Shown piece after piece: positions 7,291-15,890 of a stretch of 64,000 nucleotides of DNA. A program made the translations under genes and the position numbers. The first letter of the stretch is position 1; each line of letters opens with the position of its first letter. The DNA is from Schaalia canis (GTDB taxonomy: Bacteria > Actinomycetota > Actinomycetes > Actinomycetales > Actinomycetaceae), in contig NZ_RQZF01000001.1 in the NCBI RefSeq assembly GCF_003858455.1, forward strand, positions 1-64,000, read 5' to 3'. Under the pieces are notes generated by a model, which ran no database searches, was not told where the DNA came from, and saw only the letters and a program-made list of their open reading frames with translations.

Positions 7291-10065
7291 ATGGCAGACG
7301 ATTACCGAGGACGACCCGACAACTCTCATGGTGGGCCCCGCCGTCAATGGCGCGATTCTGGTGACCGATCATGGCGCGGCGAAGATCGCCCACGTCGCTC
7401 ATTTGGCGATCGGGATGATCGCCGCAACAATTTTGATCGTGACGATCGTGGGGATCGTCGTTCCTTTGGTGATCGGGATGATCGTCGCGGTGGATTTGGC
7501 CGTGATGACCGAGGGGAACGTCGTGGCGGTTTTGGCCGTGATGACCGAGGGGAACGTCGTGGCGGTTTTGGGCGTGATGATCGCCGTGGTGGTTTTACCC
7601 GTGATGATCGTGGGGATCGTCGTTCCTTTGGTGATCGGGATGATCGTCGCGGTGGTTTTAGCCGTGATGACCGAGGCGAGCGTCGTGGCGGTTTTGGCCG
7701 TGATGATCGCCGTGGTGGTTTCACTCGTGATGATCGTGGGGATCGTCGTTCCTTTGGTGATCGGGATGATCGTCGCGGTGGTTTCACTCGTGATGACCGA
7801 GGCGAGCGTCGTGGCGGTTTTGGCCGTGATGACCGTCGTGGTGGTTTCACTCGTGATGATCGTGGGGACCGTCGTGGTGGTTTTGGGCGTGATGATCGCC
7901 GTGGTGGTTTTACCCGTGATGATCGTGGGGACCGTCGTTCCTTTGGCGATCGAGGCGAGCGTCGTGGCGGTTTTGGCCGTGATGACCGTCGCGGTGGTTT
8001 CACTCGTGATGACCGAGGGGATCGCCGGGGCGGCTTCCAACGAGACGACCGACGCGGAGGCCGCGACCAACAACGCGGCGCAGACTACCGCTCCACCGAC
8101 GAATACGTTTCTCCCACAGGTGACGAACCGACAATTCCCGCAGGCGTATCTGCCGAAGAACTTGACGCCCTCGCACTACGCTCTTTGAACACCCTGTCAG
8201 GGGCAAACCGCGATATCGTCGCACGCCATCTCGTCATGGCAGGCCAGCTCATCGACCTTGACCCCGAACAGGCCTACGCCCACGCTCAGGCTGCCGCCAA
8301 GCGCGCGGGACGAGTCGATGTTGTCCGTGAAGCAGCAGCACTTACCGCCTACGCTTCGGGCCGCTACGAAGAAGCCCTGCGCGAGGTGCGTGCCGTACGC
8401 CGCATGCGTGGCGACAACTCCCTACGAGCAGTCGAAGCCGACGCAGAACGCGGAATGGGACGCCCCGAAAAGGCTATCCAAATCATCGACGAAACCGAGA
8501 CGAAGGGCATGGAGCTTTCCGAGCAGGTTGAGCTCGTGCTCGTCTCCTCCGGTGCGCGGGCAGACATCGGACAAAATGAAGTTGGCCTACTCATCGTCGA
8601 CGAAGCTTTGGCAGCACTGCCTGAAGATACCGACCCGGCACTGGTCATGCGACTCATGTCTGTTAAAGCTGATCGCCTGCGTGAACTCGGCCGCGACGAA
8701 GAAGCCGACACAGTTGAGGCTGACATGCCCACGATCGTCGAGGATCCTGAGATCGTTGATCTTTCTCTCTACGCTGATGCGGATGTCGATAAGAAGACCT
8801 CACCGCTGCGAGGCACCGAAGAAGCCCTATGCGCCACCTACGACGTGGCCCTACTTGATCTTGACGGCACCGCATACCAGGGCAAGGAACCCATCGAACA
8901 CGCCGCGCAAGCTACCAACGAGGCACAAGATGCTGGCATGCTCGTTGCCTATGTCACGAACAACGCCATGCGTACGCCGGCCGCGATTGCTGAACATCTC
9001 AAGGAGCTTGGTTTCGATGCCGCGCCCGAGGCCGTCATGACCTCCTCCATGGATGTCACCGCCCTCATGGCCGAAGAAATCGAAGAAGGCTCCACAGTTC
9101 TCGTCATTGGCGCTCAGGGACTGCGCGAACCCATCGAGGCCGCCGGATACGTCGTTGTCGAATCCGCCGACGATGCCCCCGCTGCCGTCGTACAAGGCCT
9201 GGACAAGTCCCTCAACTGGGCAACCCTGTCTGAGGCAGCCTTCGCCATCCAGCGCGGCGCCAAATTCTTCGCCACCAACCTAGACTCGACCCTGCCCGTT
9301 GAACGAGGCTTCGCTCTGGGCAACGGCGCGCTCGTACGCGCGGTCCAGCATGCTACCGGTGTGCGCCCCATTGCCGCAGGCAAGCCTGAAGCTGGTATCT
9401 ACCATCGGGGCGCCGCCCTTGTTGGTGGCACCAACCCGCTGGCAGTAGGCGATCGTCTCAACACTGACATTGCCGGTGCCGTCACTGCGGGTATTCCCTC
9501 GCTGCATGTCCTCACCGGTGTTTCCTCTGCGCGCGATGTCATCTGCGCCCAACGAGGCCAACGCCCCACATACCTTGCGCTCGACATGCGCGGACTCAAT
9601 GAGTCCCACCCGCGCCCCAAGCACCACCGCGACGGCACCTGGACCTGTGGTGTCTCCCAAGTCGCCAAGGTCCTGCGTGACGGTACCCTGACTGTTGACG
9701 GCGTTGCCCTGACCAGTGACGTTACCGTTACCCTGGATACCTACCGCGCCTTGGCTGCAGCCGCATGGGAATATGCCATGGAACAACGTGCCGACGTTAT
9801 CTGCCCTGAGATCACGGTTGTTGAAAATGACGATCCGGCGGGTCTTGTTGTCGCTCCCGAAGAACCCGAGCATGTTGAGGCTCCACTCGATACCGATGCA
9901 GAAGAGGCTGACGGCTTCGACGACGCTGACATGGAACTCGGCGCCCATGCTGATGGTCTTGATGACGCTCCCGAAGAGACCGTGACCTTCCTTCCCGGAG
10001 AGGAAGAACTCGAAGAACTCCTCGGTGACATCTCCGACATGGATGACATCGTTGGGGACAACTGA
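7291..10065 (+). CDS. RG/D-rich repeat + TPR + HAD-IIA hydrolase fusion protein
   Basis: A 924-residue protein in four parts. Residues ~25-265 are a low-complexity repeat of RGGFGRDDR, RGGFTRDDRGD and RRSFGDRDD units, strongly polyampholytic and surely disordered. Residues ~275-500 are Ala-rich helical TPR-like repeats (for example ALREVRAVRRMRGD). From ~515 a HAD-IIA (NagD-like) phosphatase begins with DLDGTAYQG, has the TNN motif, and ends with GDRLNTDIAGA. The C-terminal ~90 residues are very acidic (EEELEELLGD). In Mycobacterium the HAD (Rv1692) and a TPR protein (Rv1691) are separate genes before tlyA, so this looks like their fusion. GAGGA lies 5 nt before the start. Substrate unknown. 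Confidence 0.85.
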   Translation: MADDYRGRPDNSHGGPRRQWRDSGDRSWRGEDRPRRSFGDRDDRRNNFDRDDRGDRRSFGDRDDRRGGFGRDDRGERRGGFGRDDRGERRGGFGRDDRRGGFTRDDRGDRRSFGDRDDRRGGFSRDDRGERRGGFGRDDRRGGFTRDDRGDRRSFGDRDDRRGGFTRDDRGERRGGFGRDDRRGGFTRDDRGDRRGGFGRDDRRGGFTRDDRGDRRSFGDRGERRGGFGRDDRRGGFTRDDRGDRRGGFQRDDRRGGRDQQRGADYRSTDEYVSPTGDEPTIPAGVSAEELDALALRSLNTLSGANRDIVARHLVMAGQLIDLDPEQAYAHAQAAAKRAGRVDVVREAAALTAYASGRYEEALREVRAVRRMRGDNSLRAVEADAERGMGRPEKAIQIIDETETKGMELSEQVELVLVSSGARADIGQNEVGLLIVDEALAALPEDTDPALVMRLMSVKADRLRELGRDEEADTVEADMPTIVEDPEIVDLSLYADADVDKKTSPLRGTEEALCATYDVALLDLDGTAYQGKEPIEHAAQATNEAQDAGMLVAYVTNNAMRTPAAIAEHLKELGFDAAPEAVMTSSMDVTALMAEEIEEGSTVLVIGAQGLREPIEAAGYVVVESADDAPAAVVQGLDKSLNWATLSEAAFAIQRGAKFFATNLDSTLPVERGFALGNGALVRAVQHATGVRPIAAGKPEAGIYHRGAALVGGTNPLAVGDRLNTDIAGAVTAGIPSLHVLTGVSSARDVICAQRGQRPTYLALDMRGLNESHPRPKHHRDGTWTCGVSQVAKVLRDGTLTVDGVALTSDVTVTLDTYRALAAAAWEYAMEQRADVICPEITVVENDDPAGLVVAPEEPEHVEAPLDTDAEEADGFDDADMELGAHADGLDDAPEETVTFLPGEEELEELLGDISDMDDIVGDN
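7430..8060. repeat. In-frame tandem repeat coding the RG/D-rich domain
   Basis: Imperfect tandem copies of about 27-36 nt, organised in a larger unit of about 126 nt (42 residues) that recurs with small changes. A 36-nt unit is duplicated almost exactly near 7500-7571. All units preserve the reading frame. The repeat keeps another plus frame and two minus frames open for hundreds of bases, producing spurious long ORFs. Confidence 0.9.
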
Positions 10066-10256
10066 TGACTGACCCCACATCTGTGGGAAGAAACGCCGTC
10101 CCCTCTCCAGCAGAGGGGACGGCGTCCCTCGTCCCCGACATTACCGCTCAGCTTGCTGATCTTGACGACCATGATCTCGACACACAGATCACTCTGTTGG
10201 GGCGGGCTGAGGCTCAACTACGTTCGGCACTTGATGTCACCAGGCAGCGTGTATGA
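10065..10256 (+). CDS. Small conserved-position protein between HAD and tlyA (63 aa)
   Basis: The ATG overlaps the stop of the HAD fusion gene and its TGA overlaps the tlyA start, so it is embedded in the operon. The C-terminal part, DITAQLADLDDHDLDTQITLLGR onward in helical pattern, looks conserved-protein-like and corresponds in position and size to the small Rv1693 protein between Rv1692 and tlyA of M. tuberculosis. The N-terminal third is encoded largely by a perfect hairpin (10094-10124) and may be an insertion. Function unknown. Confidence 0.65.
   Translation: MTDPTSVGRNAVPSPAEGTASLVPDITAQLADLDDHDLDTQITLLGRAEAQLRSALDVTRQRV
10094..10124 (+). repeat. Perfect 13-bp intragenic hairpin
   Basis: CGCCGTCCCCTCT (10094-10106) and its reverse complement (10112-10124) flank CCAGC. 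It lies 29 nt after the HAD fusion stop and inside the small ORF at 10065. It could attenuate transcription into tlyA or be a palindromic insertion in the coding sequence. No T-run follows. Confidence 0.7.
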
Positions 10257-11098
10257 AACTACGACGCATTGACTCAGAGTTGGTCCGCCGCGGCCTTGCA
10301 CGTTCACGCACGCATGCCCAAGAACTCATTGAAGGAGGACGTGTTGCGCTTGACGGGCAGGTCGTCACCAAGCCTGCGCGCCAAATGGATCCTGCCCAAG
10401 CCATCGTCATCAGCGAAGAAACCGGTGACGAATACGTTTCCCGAGGTGCCTTCAAACTTGCCGGGGCCCTCGACGCACTCGGAGAGAGAGCCCCTCGGGT
10501 AGAAGGGCGCCGCTGCCTTGATGCGGGGGCTTCTACAGGAGGATTCACCGACGTGCTTCTGCGTCGGGGTGCCACGCACGTTGTTGCTGCCGATGTTGGC
10601 TATGGTCAGCTCGCGTGGAAACTCCAACAGGACGAGCGTGTCGAGGTACGTGATCGAACGAATGTGCGCACCCTCGCTGCCGGTGACATTGAACCTGCCC
10701 CTGAACTGGTTGTTTCGGATCTCTCGTTCATCTCCCTCACCCTTGTTCTTCCTGCTCTTGTTGCCGTTGCTGAACCCGACGCGGATTTTCTTCTCATGGT
10801 CAAGCCGCAGTTTGAAATCGGTAAGGAACGCCTGGGGCATGGGGGAGTGGTACGAAACCCAGAACACCATGTAGAAACCGTTGAATCCGTTGCCCGGGCC
10901 GCCCAATCCCTTGGTCTTGAGATTCGTGATGTTGAAGCCTCACCACTCCCTGGGCCCTCAGGCAACGTAGAGTATTTCTTATCAATGCACGCCACCGGCA
11001 GAGGAGATCTGCGTGACGAGGCGGACGACCTCCACGAGAGGATCGTTGACGCCGTCCGTCGTGGGCCAGCCGGACAGGGGAAGAAAGGCAGAAAGTGA
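10253..11098 (+). CDS. tlyA: TlyA rRNA 2'-O-methyltransferase
   Basis: 281 residues. The N-terminal S4 RNA-binding domain (1-60) contains RRGLARSRTHAQELIEGG. An FtsJ/RrmJ-like SAM methyltransferase follows, with the motif DAGASTGGFTDVLL (90-103), Lys68 in RGAFKL, VVSDLSFIS and the MVKPQFE lysine, which complete a K-D-K type active site. The family 2'-O-methylates 16S and 23S rRNA and determines capreomycin/viomycin susceptibility in mycobacteria. The start overlaps the preceding small gene and the end overlaps nadK, so it is tightly coupled. Confidence 0.95.
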   Translation: MKLRRIDSELVRRGLARSRTHAQELIEGGRVALDGQVVTKPARQMDPAQAIVISEETGDEYVSRGAFKLAGALDALGERAPRVEGRRCLDAGASTGGFTDVLLRRGATHVVAADVGYGQLAWKLQQDERVEVRDRTNVRTLAAGDIEPAPELVVSDLSFISLTLVLPALVAVAEPDADFLLMVKPQFEIGKERLGHGGVVRNPEHHVETVESVARAAQSLGLEIRDVEASPLPGPSGNVEYFLSMHATGRGDLRDEADDLHERIVDAVRRGPAGQGKKGRK

Positions 11099-11994
11099 CT
11101 CAGCGGGTCATGGTGGTACGCCACGTCCACCGTCCAGATGCCATCGCTGCAGCCGAAGTGGCGCGGCGTGAACTCGAAGCCTACGGCATCGAGGTTCTTC
11201 CTGAGAACTGCACTGATTGCGAGGTCGATCTGGTCCTTGCGCTTGGTGGGGACGGAACAATCCTGGCTGCTGCAGACCTTGCGCGAACACATGACGTGCC
11301 ACTGCTCGGCGTCAATATGGGGCACATGGGCTTCCTTGCTGAGGTTTCAGGCGAAGGCATCCCGAAGGTCATTGAACAGCTTGCACGCAACGATTACCGC
11401 GTCGATACCCGAATGACTCTTGACGTTACCGTTCGATTCCCCGACGGTAGCGAAGTGCATGATTGGGCACTCAATGAAGCCGTGCTTATTCATACCGATG
11501 TCGCCCATCCAGTGCAGCTCGCCCTTGTTGTCGACGGGCAAGATGTTTCCACATACGGGGCCGACGGCATCATCCTGGCAACACCCACCGGCTCCACTGC
11601 CTACTCCTTCTCTGCAGGAGGGCCAGTGGTCTGGCCCGATACGGAAGCTATCGTGATCTCCCCCCTGGCCGCACACGGCCTCTTTACACGTCCTCTCGTG
11701 GTGGGGCCCTCATCCGTTGTTGAAGTCATTGTTCTAGAACACGACTGGTCAGCACCGGAAATGTGGTGTGACGGTCTACGCCAGACAACAGCTCCGGTTG
11801 GGACGAGCATTATCACCCGAGTTGGACAACGCCCCGTACGTCTTGTTCGCCTCGATGACACTCCATTCTCTACCCGACTGGTGCACAAGTTTCACCTACC
11901 GGTTCGCGGATGGAGACAACGCCAAGAAAACCGCTCCCACCAGGACACAGAACTTCTCGGCGAACACAATCAGCGCACTGGAGCACACGGATGA
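11095..11994 (+). CDS. nadK: NAD kinase
   Basis: 299 residues, GTG start overlapping the tlyA stop as GTGA. Catalytic GGDGT (51-55) with Asp53, the GVNMGHMGFLAE stretch, the NE motif (LNEAVL) and the glycine-rich ATPTGSTAYSFSAGGP loop are all present. It phosphorylates NAD+ to NADP+ in the cytosol using ATP or polyphosphate. The end overlaps recN as ATGA. The tlyA-nadK-recN order matches Rv1694-Rv1696. Confidence 0.96.
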   Translation: MTQRVMVVRHVHRPDAIAAAEVARRELEAYGIEVLPENCTDCEVDLVLALGGDGTILAAADLARTHDVPLLGVNMGHMGFLAEVSGEGIPKVIEQLARNDYRVDTRMTLDVTVRFPDGSEVHDWALNEAVLIHTDVAHPVQLALVVDGQDVSTYGADGIILATPTGSTAYSFSAGGPVVWPDTEAIVISPLAAHGLFTRPLVVGPSSVVEVIVLEHDWSAPEMWCDGLRQTTAPVGTSIITRVGQRPVRLVRLDDTPFSTRLVHKFHLPVRGWRQRQENRSHQDTELLGEHNQRTGAHG

Positions 11995-13658
11995 TTCATT
12001 CCATCACAATCTCCGCCTTGGGCGTCATCGAAGCAACCGACGTTGAGTTCGGACCGGGCCTGACCGTACTCACCGGTGAGACAGGCGCTGGTAAAACGAT
12101 GGTCCTCACCTCGGTGAACCTCCTCCTGGGACGACGCGCCGACCCCGGCCTCGTACGGGCAGGCCACAACGCCGCCACCGTTGACGGCATTTTCAGCCTG
12201 ACGCCCGCCCTCGCCAAGCGCGCTGAGGAGCTGGGCGCACAAACAGATGATGACGAAATCATCGTCTCCCGAACGGTGGCCGCGCAGGGACGCTCACGTG
12301 CACACCTGGGTGGACGCCCGGTACCCGCCGCAGTGCTCGCTGAGCTCGCTGATCAGCTTGTCACCATTCATGGGCAAGCCGACCAACTGGAGTTGCGTGG
12401 CACAAGCGCACAACGTGAGACTCTTGACGCTCACGGCGGAGCACCCCACGCTTCTCTTCTTGCCGCGTACAACGAGGCCTGGGCGCGTGCGGTGGCCGCC
12501 AAACGCGCCTTCGATGAGGCGTTGAACTCCCACGAGGATCGCAGCGCCGAAATTGAAAGCCTGCGCGGAGCGATTACAGCTATCGCTGAACTCAACGTTC
12601 AAGCGGGCGAGGAAGACGAACTACGCGCAGAAACTGAGCGCCTCACCAACATTGAGGACCTTCGCCAATACATCGGAAAGTCCCACGCGATGCTCACAGC
12701 GGGGGAGAGCTCATCAACTGCTCTTGACCTTGCCCGCCAATCCCTGGAAGAACTTCGTCACGCAACCCGCTTCGACCCTAGCCTTGATACCTTCTACGAA
12801 CGTCTCAACAGCCTGTGTCTTGAGCTCGATGCCTTTGCTGACGACCTCGGCCACTACCTGCGCGGCCTCGAAGCCGATCCCGTACGCTTAGCTGCGCTTC
12901 ACGACCGCAGGGCTGCTCTGCGCGAGCTTTTGCGCGGTCGAGCGAGCGACACCGCTGAGCTGCTCGACTGGTATGAGAAAGCTCAACAACGCCTTGACCT
13001 GTTGGAAAACTCTCGCCAAACACCCGAGGAATGTCAGCGCATCCTTGAGGAAGCGAAAGAGGAAGTACTGAGGATCGGCGCTGAACTCACTGCAGCACGC
13101 CAACGACACGCAACCAGCTTGTCTGAGGCCGTCACCACCGAATTGCGCGCCCTGGCTATGCCTAATGCGCGCTTCATCATCGAACTCACACCGCGCAAGC
13201 CTAGCCCGCACGGTTGTGAGGATGTCACCTTCCTCCTCCAAGCGCACCCTTCAATGCAGGCTCGTCCTCTGGGACAGGGGGCATCCGGGGGCGAACTCTC
13301 ACGCATTATGCTCGCCCTGGAAGTCGTGCTCGGACAGGGGAGTACCTCACCGACCTATATTTTTGACGAGGTTGACGCCGGTATCGGTGGTCGCACCGCT
13401 ACAGAGGTCGGACGACGACTAGCGAAACTTGCCCGGCATAAGCAGGTCATTGTCGTCACTCACCTTCCCCAAGTGGCAGCCTTCGCTGCGCAACATCTTG
13501 TTGTCAACAAAGAAGGGGCAAGCACGACAGTCCACGCTGTCAACGGAAACGAGCGCGTCGATGAGCTGGCACGCATGATGGGAGCCGATGAGGGCTCTGA
13601 CGTGGCACGCCGACACGCCCAAGAGCTCCTTGAGAGCGCGAGCATGGAAGAATCATGA
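11991..13658 (+). CDS. recN: DNA repair protein RecN
   Basis: 555 residues, an SMC-like ATPase acting on double-strand breaks. The Walker A motif GETGAGKT lies at about 29-36. The middle is a coiled coil rich in Glu and Arg. The C-terminal half carries the ABC signature SGGELSRIMLALEV and Walker B IFDEVDAGIGG, with the D-loop region THLPQVAAFA following. The start at 11991 overlaps the nadK stop (ATGA); upstream extension to 11910 is not credible because RecN proteins begin just before the first beta strand, as here. Confidence 0.95.
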   Translation: MIHSITISALGVIEATDVEFGPGLTVLTGETGAGKTMVLTSVNLLLGRRADPGLVRAGHNAATVDGIFSLTPALAKRAEELGAQTDDDEIIVSRTVAAQGRSRAHLGGRPVPAAVLAELADQLVTIHGQADQLELRGTSAQRETLDAHGGAPHASLLAAYNEAWARAVAAKRAFDEALNSHEDRSAEIESLRGAITAIAELNVQAGEEDELRAETERLTNIEDLRQYIGKSHAMLTAGESSSTALDLARQSLEELRHATRFDPSLDTFYERLNSLCLELDAFADDLGHYLRGLEADPVRLAALHDRRAALRELLRGRASDTAELLDWYEKAQQRLDLLENSRQTPEECQRILEEAKEEVLRIGAELTAARQRHATSLSEAVTTELRALAMPNARFIIELTPRKPSPHGCEDVTFLLQAHPSMQARPLGQGASGGELSRIMLALEVVLGQGSTSPTYIFDEVDAGIGGRTATEVGRRLAKLARHKQVIVVTHLPQVAAFAAQHLVVNKEGASTTVHAVNGNERVDELARMMGADEGSDVARRHAQELLESASMEES

Positions 13659-14860
13659 CTGTGAACCCCATCGACCGTTCCCAGAGTTCATCGCCACAGT
13701 CTGATCCGGCAGCCGGAATCCGGGCCCGAGTACGCGTTGACGCCCGAGCGCGCAAACTGGCTGCACGTCTTGAACGAGGCGAAATTGCCGTCATTGACCA
13801 CCCTGATGTTGATCGCGCAACAGCACAAGCTCTTATTAGCGCCGGCGCAGTAGCAGTCTTGAACTCGTCTCCGTCATCGTCAGGCCGCTATCCCAACCTT
13901 GGACCAGCGCTCCTTCTGGAGGCAGGCATCGTTGTCATTGATGACTGCGGCCCCGACATCATGACTTTGCGTGAAGGAGACGAAGTCGTCATCGTTGATG
14001 ACCGAGTAACGCGCAGCGGCACAACCATCGCTACCGGCGTGCGGCAAAGCCTGGCTGACATTCAAGCCTCCATAGAAAACACCCGTGATGGCCTGTCCAC
14101 TCGGGTTGCAGCATTTGCCGCTACCACAGGAGAATACTTCGAACGAGAAGCCCCGTTGCTTCTTGAACAGGTTGGCTTGCCTGAGATCGAAACAAAACTC
14201 GAAGGCGCCACAGTCCTTGTCGTCTTTGACGATCCAAACTCTGCCCAGGAACTCAAAGCATGCCGAGAGTGGATTCGAGACACCAACCCTCTGGTTATCG
14301 CTGTCGAAGGCGGCGCTGACATCGCGGCGAAGGCACGACTCCATCCCTCAATCATCGTGGGTGACATGGAACTTGTCTCCGAAAAACTTTTGCGTTCACG
14401 TGCTGAACTGATTGTCAGCGAGAGCCTTGACCGTCCTAGCCCAGGCAAGGAACGACTCAAACGCATGGGCCTGGAATACCGGGTGATGGAGACGTCCAGC
14501 ACTGCCAAGGATGCAGCTATCTTGCTGGCAACACTTGCACAAGCCCAAGTGATTGTTACGGTCGGTGATCGAACCAGCCTTGATGACTTCCTTGACCAGG
14601 GACGTACGGGCATGGCAGGAACTTTCTTCACGCGCCTTCTTGCAGGGACGCGTTTAGTATCGGCTGCAGCCATCGCAGCCACCCATCGTCCGCGCATCCG
14701 AGCAGCATCTGTGCTGTTCTTGATTCTCGCAGCCGTTGCCGCTCTAGGTGCAGCATTGAGCGTTACTCCTTTAGGGGAGGATCTCATCGGATACTTCGGT
14801 GATCTTGCCGGGGTATGGGTAACGCAAACTCCCCAGTCAGATACCGTTGTTGGGCAGTGA
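13655..14860 (+). CDS. steA: SteA-like cell-division/envelope protein
   Basis: 401 residues overlapping recN by 4 nt. Position and features match the actinobacterial SteA family (Rv1697): a cytoplasmic domain with a thiamin-pyrophosphokinase-like region (SIIVGDMELVSEKLL, GRTGMAGTFFTRLLAGTRLVSAAAIA) and one hydrophobic helix near the C-terminus (ASVLFLILAAVAALGAALSV). In Corynebacterium SteA acts with SteB in septation and envelope regulation. The N-terminal 20 residues are Ser/Pro-rich. It is followed directly by steB. Confidence 0.85.
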   Translation: MTVNPIDRSQSSSPQSDPAAGIRARVRVDARARKLAARLERGEIAVIDHPDVDRATAQALISAGAVAVLNSSPSSSGRYPNLGPALLLEAGIVVIDDCGPDIMTLREGDEVVIVDDRVTRSGTTIATGVRQSLADIQASIENTRDGLSTRVAAFAATTGEYFEREAPLLLEQVGLPEIETKLEGATVLVVFDDPNSAQELKACREWIRDTNPLVIAVEGGADIAAKARLHPSIIVGDMELVSEKLLRSRAELIVSESLDRPSPGKERLKRMGLEYRVMETSSTAKDAAILLATLAQAQVIVTVGDRTSLDDFLDQGRTGMAGTFFTRLLAGTRLVSAAAIAATHRPRIRAASVLFLILAAVAALGAALSVTPLGEDLIGYFGDLAGVWVTQTPQSDTVVGQ

Positions 14861-14875
14861 AAGAGAGCAAATTTT

Positions 14876-15799
14876 ATGATTAATTTCCGCTACCACCTGG
14901 TTTCTCTTATTGCTGTGTTTATCGCCCTTGCCATCGGGATTATCTTGGGGGCTGGGCCTTTGCAAGCACGTATTGCACGCTCCGTCACTCCCGCTGAGAC
15001 AGGCGCCATCAATGTTGATACCGAGGCTCTTGCCCAAGCCGAAGTTCTCATCTCCGCTGAAAGGGCAGGCCTTGATCATCTCTCCTCACGTTTAAGCGCT
15101 GGAAGCTTGAAGGGAATCCCCGTCGTAACTGTTGCTCTGCCAGGCACTGATGGCGCGGATATTGCCTCGGCACGCAATGCGTTGAGCCAGGCGGGCGCAA
15201 CAATGGCAGGCGCGGTGACACTGACTGACAACTGGGATATTCAAGGAATGGAGCAGTACCGCCAGACCTTGTCGACCCCCTTGTCTTCCCACACGGTTCG
15301 TCAGATTCCTGCAGATGCAACCTCTGATGCAGTCATTGCCTACGCCATCGTTGATGTCCTCACGACCACTGGTGCAGAGCGCGATATCGCAGCCGAGATC
15401 CTCACCGATGCTACGACCCCGATTATGACGCTTGACGAGGATCCGAAGGGGACTGCGCAAGCAGTCGTCGTTATCGGCCCTCGCAACTCAGTGCCGAAGA
15501 ACATTGCCACGGATGAAAATATTCCCGTGCGTTCTTCGTCTGCATGGATGGGCTTGGCTCGCGCTATCGCTGTTGCCCCGCGTGGCGGTGTTCTGGTGGG
15601 GGATGCATCGCACGCACAATCAATGCTCTCGCAAATCCGATCCCTGAGTGTTCCCGTCACGACAGTCGACCAAGTGGGCACCAGTTCCGCGAACCTGGCT
15701 ATGGTTCTTGCCTTGCCAACAGCCAATGAGCAGGCTCGTTCGTATGGGGTTGGGGAAGGGGCAAGTGAGGTATTCCCTCCCATTGACAAGCTGAAGTAA
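14876..15799 (+). CDS. steB: SteB / MctB-type membrane-anchored protein
   Basis: 307 residues beginning with MINFRYHLVSLIAVFIALAIGI, one N-terminal transmembrane helix followed by an extracytoplasmic coiled-coil (EALAQAEVLISAERAGLDHL) and a globular domain. This is the signature layout of the family annotated as copper transporter MctB in mycobacteria (Rv1698) and SteB in corynebacteria. Adjacency to steA supports the SteA-SteB pair. GAGAG lies 8 nt before the start. A role in division or cell wall is more likely than copper transport, but both are inherited from homologs. Confidence 0.87.
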   Translation: MINFRYHLVSLIAVFIALAIGIILGAGPLQARIARSVTPAETGAINVDTEALAQAEVLISAERAGLDHLSSRLSAGSLKGIPVVTVALPGTDGADIASARNALSQAGATMAGAVTLTDNWDIQGMEQYRQTLSTPLSSHTVRQIPADATSDAVIAYAIVDVLTTTGAERDIAAEILTDATTPIMTLDEDPKGTAQAVVVIGPRNSVPKNIATDENIPVRSSSAWMGLARAIAVAPRGGVLVGDASHAQSMLSQIRSLSVPVTTVDQVGTSSANLAMVLALPTANEQARSYGVGEGASEVFPPIDKLK

Positions 15800-15890
15800 G
15801 GCATACGCGCGTCAGTGCCGCAGGTGCCCAGTTATCGTGCACTAAGCCCTCGCAATCAATAGAGCTCGCTCAGACACATCGGAGATCAGA

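Noticed and set aside
7430-8060. Repeat array considered as CRISPR or satellite
   Set aside because: Units are directly adjacent with no unique spacers, are in frame, and encode a low-complexity domain of a real protein; no cas genes are nearby.
7344-8073. Two long minus-strand ORFs (about 219 and 224 codons), Pro/Arg/Ser-rich and Thr/Ile-rich
   Set aside because: Both are antisense readings of the same repeat and have no family resemblance; the sense-strand TPR-HAD continuation proves which frame is real.
7217-8188. Long plus-strand ORF of 323 codons rich in Val, Ile, Met and Leu
   Set aside because: It is a second reading frame of the RG/D tandem repeat. Its hydrophobic Val-Val-Leu repetition is a by-product of the repeat codons, and it lacks an independent ribosome binding site.
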